Source of the DNA: DATNIC01 sp035604635
Lineage (GTDB): Bacteria; Vulcanimicrobiota; Vulcanimicrobiia; Vulcanimicrobiales; Vulcanimicrobiaceae
Reading direction: 5' to 3'
Assembly (NCBI GenBank): GCA_035604635.1
Contig: DATNIC010000257.1
Coordinates: forward strand, 1-9,662
DNA length: 9,662 bases
Positions within the stretch are counted from its first letter, which is position 1; each line of letters opens with the position of its first letter. Of this stretch, positions 1-6,079 are shown in pieces. The translations under genes were made by a program, and so were the position numbers. The notes beneath the pieces were generated by a model that was not told where the DNA came from, ran no database searches, and saw only the letters and a program-made list of their open reading frames with translations.

Positions 1-338
1 TGATGGACGAGCCGTTCGCCGCGCTCGACGCGCAGACGCGGGAGATCATGCAGACGGAGCTTCTGCGGATCTGGGAGACGACGCGCGCAACGGTTCTGTT
101 CATCACGCACCAGATCGACGAGGCGGTCTATCTGTCGGACCGGGTCCTCGTATTCAGCCGCCGCCCGGGCAAGATTCAGGAGGATATCCGGATCGAGTTG
201 CCTAGACCGCGAGAGTTCGGGATCAAGCGGAGTCCCGAGTTCACCGCGTACGTTGCACGCATCTGGAAGCTCATCGAAAATGCGGTCCGGGAGAGCGTCA
301 TGGAAGACCGGCTCGTCTCATCCGAAAGCGGAGGCTAA
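1..338 (+). CDS. ABC transporter ATP-binding protein, NitT/TauT type (3' end only)
   Basis: This is the C-terminal 111 residues of an ABC ATPase whose start lies before the window; family members are about 250-270 residues. The fragment opens inside the Walker B/D-loop stretch (MDEPFAALD, after a codon ending in TG that would encode the usual Leu) and holds the H-loop histidine in FITHQIDEA (residue 36 of the fragment). The Walker A and the LSGGQ signature are outside the window. The tail after the H-loop (SDRVLVFSRRPGKI, then an acidic/proline-containing segment) is typical of the nitrate/taurine/sulfonate importer ATPases (SsuB/TauB-like). These drive uptake of small organic anions, and some members import phthalate-type aromatics. 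The TAA stop is 1 nt before the next start codon, so the gene belongs to the catabolic operon that follows. Transport of an aromatic acid is inferred from that context only. Confidence 0.88.
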   Translation, partial: MDEPFAALDAQTREIMQTELLRIWETTRATVLFITHQIDEAVYLSDRVLVFSRRPGKIQEDIRIELPRPREFGIKRSPEFTAYVARIWKLIENAVRESVMEDRLVSSESGG

Positions 339-339
339 C

Positions 340-1152
340 ATGCAAGCGTTGTCAGGGAAAGTCGTCACGCAGCGCCTGGTGGGAGCCAAGGGGACGCCGG
401 CCTTTCTTGCTCACCCGGAAGCCGGCGGACCGTATCCGTGCATCGTGATCCTGCACGAGCGCTACGGACTCGTCAAACACACCGAAGATCTCGCGGAGCG
501 TCTCGCCGGTTCGGGTTACGTCGTGATCGCTCCCGATCTCTTCCACGCTTATCCCGACCAGGACGCGCTGCATCGCGGCGACGTCGGCGTCGTCCCGGCC
601 GATTCCGAAGTCGTCGACGCGATCGACGACGTCATCCCGTTTTTCGGGAAAGGCAAGTCCGATCCGTCGCGTCTCGGCCTGATCGGCGTCTGCCAGACCG
701 GACGATACGCGATCGTCTACGGCGCCCAACGCCCGCTGCAGGCGGCGGTGACCCTCTACGGGGCTGCACAGCAACGCGATTGGCCGGCGAGCGAAAAGCA
801 GCCGGTCGAATTCGAGATGCTGATCTCGAAAGTCAGCGCGCCCGTCCTGGGCATTTTCGGCGAAAAGGATCACGTCATTTCGATCGCCGACGTCCAACGT
901 TTGCGCAACGCGCTGGAGAAACACGATAAGTCCTATCAGATCACCGTCTACGGCGACGCGCCTCACGGCTGGCTCAACGACACGATGCCCGGGCGCTACC
1001 GTCCCGAGATCGCGAAGCAGAGCTGGGACGAGATGGTCGCGTTCTTCGACCGCACGCTCTCGAGAGATCACCGGTCCTCGATGATCGAGTGGAAGTTCTC
1101 GAGCGCAAAGCATGCGGACTACGACTTCACCAAGAACGTCCGGCTGGAATAG
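340..1152 (+). CDS. Dienelactone hydrolase family protein
   Basis: This 270-residue alpha/beta hydrolase belongs to the dienelactone hydrolase (carboxymethylenebutenolidase) family, which opens lactones formed in aromatic degradation. The family's Cys-Asp-His triad is visible: Cys118 in GVCQTG, Asp177 in GEKDHVI and His209 in APHGWLN. The conserved Glu that activates the Cys is Glu40 in ILHERYGL. I start at the ATG at 340 because GGAGG lies at 330-334, 5 nt upstream, and translation fits the family N-terminus. A longer in-frame reading from 253 would overlap the ABC gene. Residues 245-270 form a polar, aromatic-rich tail beyond the usual end of the fold. The gene lies directly between the transporter ATPase and the ligA/ligB dioxygenase genes. 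Family assignment is firm; the actual substrate (dienelactone or another ester/lactone) is unknown, and LigAB-type pathways do not normally use a dienelactone hydrolase. Confidence 0.88.
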   Translation: MQALSGKVVTQRLVGAKGTPAFLAHPEAGGPYPCIVILHERYGLVKHTEDLAERLAGSGYVVIAPDLFHAYPDQDALHRGDVGVVPADSEVVDAIDDVIPFFGKGKSDPSRLGLIGVCQTGRYAIVYGAQRPLQAAVTLYGAAQQRDWPASEKQPVEFEMLISKVSAPVLGIFGEKDHVISIADVQRLRNALEKHDKSYQITVYGDAPHGWLNDTMPGRYRPEIAKQSWDEMVAFFDRTLSRDHRSSMIEWKFSSAKHADYDFTKNVRLE

Positions 1153-1161
1153 GACGGCTGC

Positions 1162-1377
1162 ATGAAGGGCTATCGCCTCAGCAAGGCGCTGCAAGAAAAC
1201 AATTCGCCCCCGAAGATGAAGCAATTCGTCGCCGACCTGGAGACGATGAGAGCCCGCTATGAGCTCAGCGCCGAGGAGGCCGACGCGATCGAGCGCGCCG
1301 ACCTGACGCGTCTCTACGAGCTGGGCGCCAATCCTTACCTGATCCGGTTCGCCTTCCGCGACAAGTTCGAAAACTAA
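1162..1377 (+). CDS. Extradiol ring-cleavage dioxygenase small subunit, LigA family
   Basis: This 71-residue protein resembles the alpha subunit of protocatechuate 4,5-dioxygenase (LigA family). The family's core helical motif is present: LSAEEADAI followed by the aspartate-containing LTRLYELGANPYL (residues about 36-61). In characterised LigAB enzymes the small subunit caps the active site of the beta subunit and carries no iron. At 71 residues it is shorter than Sphingobium LigA (about 139) and amounts to little more than the core domain. A modest AGGA at 1151-1154, overlapping the upstream stop, precedes the ATG by 7 nt. Its TAA overlaps the ATG of the catalytic-subunit gene (TAATG), so the two subunits are probably translationally coupled and made in equal amounts. 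Membership is well supported; the substrate (protocatechuate, gallate or another catechol) is not determinable. Confidence 0.85.
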   Translation: MKGYRLSKALQENNSPPKMKQFVADLETMRARYELSAEEADAIERADLTRLYELGANPYLIRFAFRDKFEN

Positions 1378-2273
1378 TGCGACCGGAGTTTGGGATCGTC
1401 ATGTCGCATGCGCCGGGACTCTCCCAGTTTTGGGAGACGATGCCGGCGGAGCGGCGTGCTCCACTCGCGGCTGCCTACGCGCAGCTGCGCGCAGATTTGG
1501 CGGAGATGCAGCCGGATGTCATCGTGGCGTTCATCAACGACCACTTTCGCAGCTTTTCGCTCGCGGCATACCCGGCGTTCTGTATCGGGCTCGGCGACGT
1601 TCACGACGTCCCGATGGCGGGCGGTGACGCGATCCTGCGGATGCCGCAAAGACGCTTCAAAGGCGATCCCGAGCTCGCGCATCACATCCTCGAATCGGTT
1701 ATGAACGACGGCTTCGATCCCGCGTTTTCGGGCGAGCTCAACTTTTTCGATGACCTCTCGGTCCCGCTGCGCCATCTCTATCCGCCCGATGCCGCCCTTC
1801 CCGGCGTGAAGATCGTCCCGATCATGATCAATTGCATCGCGCGGCCGCTTCCGTCGATGCGGCGCTGCCACGATCTCGGAATCGCGGTGCGGCGCGCACT
1901 CGATCGCTTTCCGGGGGAGCCGCGGCGCGTCGTCGTGCTCGGAACCGGCGGGATCTCGCACTGGGTCGGGATGCCGCGCAACGGCGACATCAACGTCGAA
2001 TTCGATCGCAAAGTGATCGAGCTCGTCGAGCAGGGCCGGGCCGAAGAGATGCTCGCGTGGACCGACGACGAGATCGAAAACCAAGCCGGCAACGGGGCGC
2101 TCGAGCTGCGCAACTGGATCGCCGCCTTTGCCGCCATGGGACAGTATGTCCCGCGGCCGCTGGGCTACGTGGCGGCCCTCGAGGCGATCACGGGCTCGGC
2201 CGCGATCGCGCTCGATGCGATCGACGTCCCGGGCGTCGCGCACGCGGCCCGCGGCAAAGGCGCTGCGCTCTAA
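1377..2273 (+). CDS. Class III extradiol dioxygenase catalytic subunit, LigB family
   Basis: This 298-residue protein is the iron-bearing subunit of a class III extradiol dioxygenase, which opens catechol-type rings next to one hydroxyl using Fe(II) and O2. Residues matching the known LigB active site are in register: His11 (SHAPG) and His56 (NDHF) as metal ligands, Glu243 (ALELRNW) as the third ligand, and His195 (GGISHW) as the catalytic acid/base. In LigB of Sphingobium the equivalents are His12, His61, Glu242 and His195. All essential residues are present, so the enzyme should be active. The ATG shares its A with the TAA of the small-subunit gene. The next gene starts 35 nt downstream. 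Alternatives within the superfamily include gallate, 3-O-methylgallate or 2,3-dihydroxyphenylpropionate-type dioxygenases; the split LigA/LigB arrangement favours the protocatechuate/gallate branch. Confidence 0.88.
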   Translation: MRPEFGIVMSHAPGLSQFWETMPAERRAPLAAAYAQLRADLAEMQPDVIVAFINDHFRSFSLAAYPAFCIGLGDVHDVPMAGGDAILRMPQRRFKGDPELAHHILESVMNDGFDPAFSGELNFFDDLSVPLRHLYPPDAALPGVKIVPIMINCIARPLPSMRRCHDLGIAVRRALDRFPGEPRRVVVLGTGGISHWVGMPRNGDINVEFDRKVIELVEQGRAEEMLAWTDDEIENQAGNGALELRNWIAAFAAMGQYVPRPLGYVAALEAITGSAAIALDAIDVPGVAHAARGKGAAL

Positions 2274-2308
2274 CTCCGTCGAACCTCCACTCTCTTGGGA
2301 GAACCGAT

Positions 2309-3259
2309 ATGCTGACGCAAGATTCACTGGAAGCCGTCTTCCGCGAAGCGCGGGACTACGAAGCGCGCCCCTTGTGGACCATCTTGGACAAGATGGTCCC
2401 GGCGGTGCCGAACCCGCGCGCGGTCCCGCACCTCTGGCGCTATAAGCCGCTCAAGGCGCTTCTCGACCGGACCGGCGAATTGATCAGTGCCGAAGAAGCC
2501 GAGCGCCGCGTCCTGATGCTGATCAATCCGGCGCTCGAACCGCCGTGCACCACCGATACGCTCTTCGCCGGCTACCAATACATCTTGCCCGGCGAGACTG
2601 CGCCTGCGCATCGTCACAGCGCTTTTGCGCTGCGTTTCATCCTCGAAGGGTCACGCGCGTACACCGCCGTCGCGGGAGAAAAAGTGTGGATGGAGCCGGG
2701 CGACTTGATCCTTACGCCGTCGTGGACGTTCCACGATCACGGCAAAGAGGGCGAAGGGCCGATGGTGTGGCTCGATGGACTCGATCTGCCGGTCCTGCAG
2801 TTCACGAAGGTCAACTTCAAAGAGGAGTGGCCGACGGCGCGCACCCAGAGCACGGATGCTCTGCCCTCGACGAACCTGGGCTACAAGTGGACGGAGATGA
2901 AAGCGCGCTTGGACGCGCTCCCCGGTCCCTGGGGCGAAGCCGAATACTTGCAAAAGATCGGCGGGAACCCGATCAGCCGGACGATCGGCGCGAAGGCCGA
3001 GCGTCTTGCCGCAAGAACCTCGACGCCGCGCCGCCAATCGACCGCGTGCAACATCTATAGCGTCGTGCAAGGGAGCGGCGTCGCTCGCGTCGGCGATCGG
3101 ACGCTGCAGTTTGAAAAGGGCGACACGTTCGCGGTCCCGGCCTGGTACCCGTACTCCGTCGAGAATCAGAGCGGTGAGACGGCTTACTTGTTCTCCTTTA
3201 ACGACCGGCCGATGCTCCAGAGCCTGGGGCTCTACCGCGAGGAGACCCCCGCCTCGTAG
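2309..3259 (+). CDS. Gentisate 1,2-dioxygenase-like bicupin ring-cleavage dioxygenase
   Basis: This 316-residue double-cupin protein belongs to the gentisate/salicylate/1-hydroxy-2-naphthoate dioxygenase family, which cleaves the ring of hydroxybenzoates with Fe(II) and O2. The N-terminal cupin (about residues 85-160) carries the metal site: His101 and His103 in APAHRHSAFALRFILEG, and His142 in TPSWTFHDHG. The C-terminal cupin (about 240-300) has lost the corresponding ligands (RRQSTACNIY in place of an HRH-type motif, and WYPYSVEN where a His is expected), as in gentisate dioxygenases where only the first cupin binds iron. GGGAG at 2297-2301 lies 7 nt before the ATG and fixes the start; a longer in-frame reading from 1832 would run through ligB and is not credible. 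The length is slightly below the usual 340-370. It is the last gene of the catabolic cluster and is followed by a terminator. Gentisate is the likeliest substrate but is not proven. Confidence 0.87.
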   Translation: MLTQDSLEAVFREARDYEARPLWTILDKMVPAVPNPRAVPHLWRYKPLKALLDRTGELISAEEAERRVLMLINPALEPPCTTDTLFAGYQYILPGETAPAHRHSAFALRFILEGSRAYTAVAGEKVWMEPGDLILTPSWTFHDHGKEGEGPMVWLDGLDLPVLQFTKVNFKEEWPTARTQSTDALPSTNLGYKWTEMKARLDALPGPWGEAEYLQKIGGNPISRTIGAKAERLAARTSTPRRQSTACNIYSVVQGSGVARVGDRTLQFEKGDTFAVPAWYPYSVENQSGETAYLFSFNDRPMLQSLGLYREETPAS

Positions 3260-3276
3260 CCGTATACCGGGAAGCT

Positions 3277-3306
3277 CCGTCCCGGCCTGGGGCGGATCTT
3301 TTTCTT
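3277..3306 (+). terminator. Intrinsic terminator closing the catabolic operon
   Basis: A 7-bp stem (CCGTCCC at 3277-3283 pairing with GGGGCGG at 3289-3295, one G-U pair) with a 5-nt loop is followed at once by ATCTTTTTCTT, giving a U-rich tail at 3297-3306. It begins 18 nt after the cupin stop codon, where a Rho-independent terminator is expected. An alternative perfect 6-bp stem, CCGGGA (3267-3272) with TCCCGG (3280-3285), overlaps it but stands 13 nt from the T-run, so the first pairing is preferred. Confidence 0.65.
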
Positions 3307-3316
3307 GACGCAGGCC

Positions 3317-3359
3317 CGTCCGCTCCGCGGACGTGTGTAGGGGCGAGTCTGTCTCGCCC
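3317..3359. repeat. Two adjacent perfect inverted repeats upstream of rpsR
   Basis: Two perfect hairpins sit side by side between the terminator and rpsR: CGTCCGC/GCGGACG (3317-3323 and 3327-3333, 3-nt loop) and GGGCGAG/CTCGCCC (3341-3347 and 3353-3359, 5-nt loop). Neither is followed by a T-run, so they are not obvious terminators. They could be a leader structure in the rpsR mRNA or a REP-like dispersed palindrome: the GTAGGGGCG...CGCCC pattern resembles short intergenic palindromes I know from several environmental genomes. No clear -35/-10 promoter pair was found nearby; a TACATA at 3370-3375 is only 16 nt before the start codon. Confidence 0.6.
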
Positions 3360-3391
3360 GCTTTCCACCTACATAACAGAAAGTATGGCCC

Positions 3392-3643
3392 ATGGCATCG
3401 TCTACCAAGAAGCGCGCCGTCAAAAAAGAGCGACGGCCCAAGCGTAAAGTCTGCAATTTCTGCGCCGAGAAGCAGAGCGAGATCAACTATAAGGACACGC
3501 CTCGGCTGCGAAAATATATCTCGGAACGCGGGAAGATCTTGCCGCGCCGGATCTCCGGAAACTGTGCGAAGCATCAACGGTTGCTCACGACGGCCGTCAA
3601 GCGCGCCCGCGTGATCGCCTTCTTGCCCTTCGTTGCCGAATAA
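3392..3643 (+). CDS. rpsR: Small ribosomal subunit protein bS18
   Basis: This 83-residue basic protein is bS18, which binds 16S rRNA of the platform together with bS6. The conserved core (Tyr33-Lys34-Asp35 followed by LRKYIS, then GKILPRRISG and CAKHQRLL) is present and the length is normal. It has a potential zinc site, Cys21-x-x-Cys24 with Cys58-x-x-His61, so it is the zinc-binding (C+) form of the protein; many bacteria also or only have a form without these cysteines. The ATG at 3392 gives the usual short basic N-terminus. The Shine-Dalgarno is weak (GAAAG at 3379-3383), and an out-of-frame ATG lies 7 nt upstream. It is the first gene of the rpsR-rplI-lon-dnaB block and is separated from the catabolic genes by a terminator. 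bS6 and SSB genes, common upstream neighbours, are absent here. Confidence 0.97.
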   Translation: MASSTKKRAVKKERRPKRKVCNFCAEKQSEINYKDTPRLRKYISERGKILPRRISGNCAKHQRLLTTAVKRARVIAFLPFVAE

Positions 3644-3650
3644 GTAAGGC

Positions 3651-4097
3651 ATGAGAGTCATTCTGCTCGGCGACGTGAAGGCGCTCGGGCGCAAAGGTGA
3701 CGTGGTCGACGTCGCCGAGGGATACGCGCAGAATTTTCTGTTGCCGCGCAAGCTCGCGGCGGAAGCGTCGAAGGGAGCACTGGCATCGCTCGACGAGCAG
3801 AAGAAGGCGCAGGCGAAACGCGATGCCGAGGAACGCGCCGCCGCCGAGGCGCTCGCCAAGCTCTTGGAGAGCAGGCCGGTGAACGTTACCGCCAAAGCCG
3901 GCGGGAACGGGAAGCTGTTCGGCGCGATCACGAACGCGCAGATCGCGGAGGCGATCGCCGAAGACTTCGACGTCGCGCTCGACCGTCACAAGATCGAGCT
4001 CAAGGACGCGATCAAATCGCTCGGCACGCATCCCGTCGCGGTCCGTCTAGGAAAGAACATCGTCGCACGAGCAACGGTTAACGTCGTAGCGGGATAA
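3651..4097 (+). CDS. rplI: Large ribosomal subunit protein bL9
   Basis: This 148-residue protein is bL9, the elongated 50S protein that binds 23S rRNA near the base of the L1 stalk. The N-terminal rRNA-binding domain is canonical (MRVILLGDVKALGRKGDVV then GYAQNFLLPRKLA, residues 1-37). A long charged helix follows (about 41-75), then the C-terminal domain with GKLFGAITNAQIAEAI (about 85-102). The length matches the E. coli protein (149). The gene starts 7 nt after rpsR; the nearest Shine-Dalgarno-like bases (TAAGG, 3645-3649) are only 1 nt from the ATG, so translation may rely on coupling to rpsR. The lon start codon is 5 nt after its stop. Confidence 0.97.
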   Translation: MRVILLGDVKALGRKGDVVDVAEGYAQNFLLPRKLAAEASKGALASLDEQKKAQAKRDAEERAAAEALAKLLESRPVNVTAKAGGNGKLFGAITNAQIAEAIAEDFDVALDRHKIELKDAIKSLGTHPVAVRLGKNIVARATVNVVAG

Positions 4098-4102
4098 CGC
4101 AT

Positions 4103-6079
4103 TTGGCCAACGTCGTCGGCAATCCGTACGTCGCGAAGTTCCGCCGGAAGTTCAGCGGAGACGAAGAACTGCGACGTTACATCGCCGCGCTCTACGATCT
4201 GCTCTCGAACGTCTTGGGGGCGGACAAGACCGTCCTGCGCGCCGGTAAGCTCGGCGCGCTCAAGATGATGCGCAGCGCATCGGTCCCGGAGCGGCTCCTC
4301 GCGCTCCAGCGGCTCGTTTTCGAGGATCCGACGTTCGAGCGGCTCCCGACCAAGGCGCAATATCGAGAGACGCTGACGGAGATCGAAGACGGGCTTGCCG
4401 ACCTGATCGCGCAGCGTAACGTCGAAGACAGCATCGAGCGCAAGATCAACGAGAAGATGGCCTCCCGGCATCAAGAGTATCTCAAAGACCTCAAGCTCGA
4501 AGCGCTCAAGGAAGACGGCGGCCCCGAGACGCCGACGACGCAGCGGAAACTCGATGAGCTCAAAGCGCTCGATACGCGCGGCTTATCCGCTTCGGCGCTC
4601 TCGCTGTTGCGGCCGACGAAACTCGACGAGATCGTCGGCCAAGAGGCGGCGATCGCCGCGCTGCTCGCGAAGATCGCCTCGCCGTTCCCGCAGCATGTCA
4701 TTCTGTTCGGGCCGCCCGGCGTCGGTAAGACGACGGTTGCGCGCCTCGCTCTCGAAGCGGCGAAACGGCGTGGCTTTACGCCGTTCAACGCTGATGCGCC
4801 GTTCATCGAGGCGAGCGGCTCGACGTTGCGCTGGGATCCGCGCGAGACGACGAACCCGCTCCTGGGCAGCGTGCACGATCCGATTTATCAAGGAAGCCGC
4901 CGCGATTTCGCCGAGAGCGGGATTCCCGAGCCGAAGCTCGGCCTCGTCACGCGCGCGCACGGCGGAGTCTTGTTCATCGACGAGATCGGCGAGATGGATC
5001 CGCTTTTGCAGACGAAGCTTCTCAAAGTCCTCGAAGACAAGCGGGTGATGTTCGAGTCGTCCTATTATGACGAAGACGATCCGCAAGTCCCGGCCTACGT
5101 CAAGCGGCTCTTTAAGGAAGGCGCGCCCGCCGACTTCATCTTGATCGGGGCGACGACACGCGAGCCCGACGACATCGATCCCGCGATCTTGTCCCGTTGC
5201 GCGACGGTTTATTTCGAGCCGCTCACGCAGGCGCAGATCGTCGAAATCGTCGTTGCCGCGGCCAAGCGCCTGAGCGCGAAGCTTGCCAAGGGCGTCGCGC
5301 CGCTCGTCGCCTCGTACACGATCGAAGGGCGCAAGGCGGTCCAGATCGTCGCCGACGCATACGGCGGCGCGCTCTATCGCAGCAAGCCGGCGGGGACGCG
5401 CTCGAAGCGTCCAGCGGTGACGATCGCCGAAGAGGACGTGCGTTTGGTCGTGCAGTCGAGCCGGCTCGTCCAGCACACGACGGTGCACGGGCGCGCCGTG
5501 CGCGAGATCGGCAAGACGTTCGGCCTGGGGGTCGTCCACTATCTGGGCAGCATCATCGAGATCGAGGCGATTGCGTTCCCCGCCGCGGAAAAGCACAAGG
5601 GAACGGTGCGCTTCAATGAGACGGCCGGGTCGATGGCCAAAGACAGCGTTTTCAACGCGAACTCGGTCGTTCGCGCGCTCACGAACGTCGATCCGAGCGA
5701 CTTCGATTTTCACGTGAACGTGGTCGGCGGCGGGAATATCGATGGGCCGTCGGCCGGGCTCGCGATCTTCGCCGCGCTCTATTCAGCGGTCACGAAGCTT
5801 CCGCTCCCGCAAGACGTCGCGATGACGGGCGAACTTTCGATCACCGGGAAGATCCGGCCGGTCGGTGGGATCATCGAGAAGCTTTACGCGGCACGCCAGG
5901 CTGGGATGCGCGCGATCATCATTCCGCGCGAGAACCTGCGCGAAGTCGATCCGTCGCTCTCGGGTATCGACGTCGTTGCGGTCACCTCGGTCGAGGAAGC
6001 GCTCGACGCTTTGAAGAGCCGTGCCCCGGCGGCCCGTCCCAAGCGCGTGCGCGCCCGGCGTACGAGGCCGCGCCGGTGA
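4103..6079 (+). CDS. ATP-dependent Lon-family protease, LonB/LonC type
   Basis: This 658-residue protease degrades proteins using ATP. Residues 1-170 are a charged, mostly helical region that is not the usual LonA substrate-binding domain. An AAA+ module follows: Walker A GPPGVGKTT (203-211), Walker B VLFIDEIGEMD (289-299), sensor 1 IGATTR (348-353) and the arginine of LSRC (Arg365). The C-terminal Lon protease domain has the Ser-Lys dyad, Ser550 in DGPSAG and Lys593 in GGIIEKLYAA. Architecture and the segment after Walker B (ADFILIGATTREPDDIDP) resemble the LonB/LonC proteases described from spore formers more than LonA. The extreme C-terminus (638-658) is strongly basic. The start is a TTG with GGGAT at 4091-4095, 7 nt upstream; no ATG/GTG gives a better fit. 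The stop overlaps the GTG of dnaB (GTGA), so the two are probably translationally coupled. Confidence 0.9.
   Translation: MANVVGNPYVAKFRRKFSGDEELRRYIAALYDLLSNVLGADKTVLRAGKLGALKMMRSASVPERLLALQRLVFEDPTFERLPTKAQYRETLTEIEDGLADLIAQRNVEDSIERKINEKMASRHQEYLKDLKLEALKEDGGPETPTTQRKLDELKALDTRGLSASALSLLRPTKLDEIVGQEAAIAALLAKIASPFPQHVILFGPPGVGKTTVARLALEAAKRRGFTPFNADAPFIEASGSTLRWDPRETTNPLLGSVHDPIYQGSRRDFAESGIPEPKLGLVTRAHGGVLFIDEIGEMDPLLQTKLLKVLEDKRVMFESSYYDEDDPQVPAYVKRLFKEGAPADFILIGATTREPDDIDPAILSRCATVYFEPLTQAQIVEIVVAAAKRLSAKLAKGVAPLVASYTIEGRKAVQIVADAYGGALYRSKPAGTRSKRPAVTIAEEDVRLVVQSSRLVQHTTVHGRAVREIGKTFGLGVVHYLGSIIEIEAIAFPAAEKHKGTVRFNETAGSMAKDSVFNANSVVRALTNVDPSDFDFHVNVVGGGNIDGPSAGLAIFAALYSAVTKLPLPQDVAMTGELSITGKIRPVGGIIEKLYAARQAGMRAIIIPRENLREVDPSLSGIDVVAVTSVEEALDALKSRAPAARPKRVRARRTRPRR

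Noticed and set aside
352..1224. Long open frame on the minus strand opposite the hydrolase gene (290 codons)
   Set aside because: It is opposite a gene with a full catalytic triad, has no Shine-Dalgarno, and its arginine/aspartate-rich composition is what the GTC/GAC-rich codon use gives in the complementary frame.
1374..2327. 317-codon minus-strand frame opposite ligB
   Set aside because: Composition typical of an antisense shadow; ligB has all its active-site residues in the plus frame.
3305..3375. Promoter for rpsR from TTGACG (3305-3310) or TACATA (3370-3375)
   Set aside because: The two hexamers are 59 nt apart and neither has a partner at 16-18 nt; TTGACG also lies in the terminator tail.
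3385..3447. 20-codon out-of-frame reading starting 7 nt before rpsR
   Set aside because: Very short, no conserved content; the bS18 start at 3392 gives the family N-terminus. It could lower rpsR translation but nothing shows that it does.
2651..3931. 426-codon minus-strand frame spanning the cupin, the terminator, rpsR and part of rplI
   Set aside because: It crosses an intergenic region and four known elements on the other strand; no recognisable domain, low-complexity composition.
4583..5713. 376-codon minus-strand frame opposite the lon gene
   Set aside because: Shadow of the AAA+ and protease coding sequence; no family features.
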